This document shows positions 63,979 through 64,000 of a stretch of 64,000 nt of DNA, piece after piece. The position numbers and the translations under genes are program-made. The DNA comes from Prosthecobacter debontii (GTDB lineage: Bacteria > Verrucomicrobiota > Verrucomicrobiia > Verrucomicrobiales > Verrucomicrobiaceae): contig NZ_FUYE01000011.1 in the NCBI RefSeq assembly GCF_900167535.1, positions 122,820 to 186,819 of the forward strand. Reading direction: 5' to 3'. The notes under the pieces are model-generated. The model ran no database searches, was not told the origin of the DNA, and worked only from the letters and a program-made list of their open reading frames with translations. The number at the start of each line of letters is the position of its first letter. Position 1 is the first letter of the stretch.

Positions 63979-64000
63979 TTTTTGGAGAGTTTGATTCTGG
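63979..64000 (+). rRNA. 16S ribosomal RNA, 5' end only
   Basis: GAGAGTTTGATTCTGG at 63985-64000 is the conserved start of 16S rRNA (the 8F/27F primer site). By alignment to the E. coli numbering, the 5' end is about 63979. The rest lies outside the window. Confidence 0.9.

Noticed and set aside
1..64000. CRISPR array, prophage or tRNA gene
   Set aside because: No regular short repeats with spacers, no cluster of phage structural genes and no tRNA cloverleaf were noticed on either strand.

Overview
The window is chromosomal DNA that looks like a member of the Verrucomicrobiota (Verrucomicrobiaceae, Prosthecobacter/Verrucomicrobium-like). The taxonomic call is an inference. It rests on the mix of secreted sulfatases, BNR sialidases, a Tat-exported Gfo/Idh/MocA protein, DUF3500, PQQ-propeller and FG-GAP proteins, a Ser/Thr kinase paired with an ECF-like sigma factor, and the 5' end of a 16S rRNA gene at the right edge. 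No tRNA, CRISPR array or prophage was seen.

Layout. 1-10.5 kb is mostly housekeeping: a truncated methyltransferase, envelope proteins, hflX, a vapBC-type toxin-antitoxin pair, the cdaA / mini-cdaR / glmM cluster for c-di-AMP and cell-wall precursors, an SDR, a D-2-hydroxyacid dehydrogenase and an AraC regulator. 10.5-16.05 kb (minus strand) is the most striking region. It is a complete diversity-generating retroelement (DGR): an FGE/C-type-lectin-fold target protein with a C-terminal variable repeat, an HRDC accessory protein, and a DGR-type reverse transcriptase whose ORF contains the template repeat. The RT is coupled by an ATGA overlap to a 994-residue LRR-Roc-COR (ROCO) GTPase. The template (13667-13782) and variable (15334-15449) repeats align without gaps over 116 bp. 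They differ at 16 positions, all of them adenines of the template on the coding strand, the signature of adenine-specific mutagenic retrohoming.

16.2-29.5 kb is a glycan-related locus: a DapA/NanA-family lyase, two sialidase-like proteins, an FGE-sialidase fusion, an NTF2-like protein, a Gfo/Idh/MocA oxidoreductase, another sialidase, an FG-GAP protein and an iduronate-sulfatase-like sulfatase. It is followed by a REP-associated tyrosine transposase inside a pair of 51-nt inverted repeats. 30.5-46.2 kb holds alaS, an esterase, a sigma factor/kinase divergent pair, a PQQ propeller protein, a GspF-like protein, a glycosyltransferase and a second sulfatase. 46.2-63.3 kb holds glpD, a glycosidase-GT2 fusion, phosphatidylserine decarboxylase, a CII-like regulator, a polyprenyl synthase, DAHP synthase, a HAD phosphatase, a type II/IV-type secretin and several membrane or exported proteins. 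63.3-64 kb is the upstream region of an rRNA operon.

How the parts may work together. The DGR-ROCO operon reads as an intracellular, hypervariable recognition module (no signal peptide or membrane segment in any of its products) linked to a GTPase switch. That linkage is inferred from operon structure only. The sialidase, lyase and sulfatase genes suggest scavenging of sulfated or acidic-sugar-decorated glycans.
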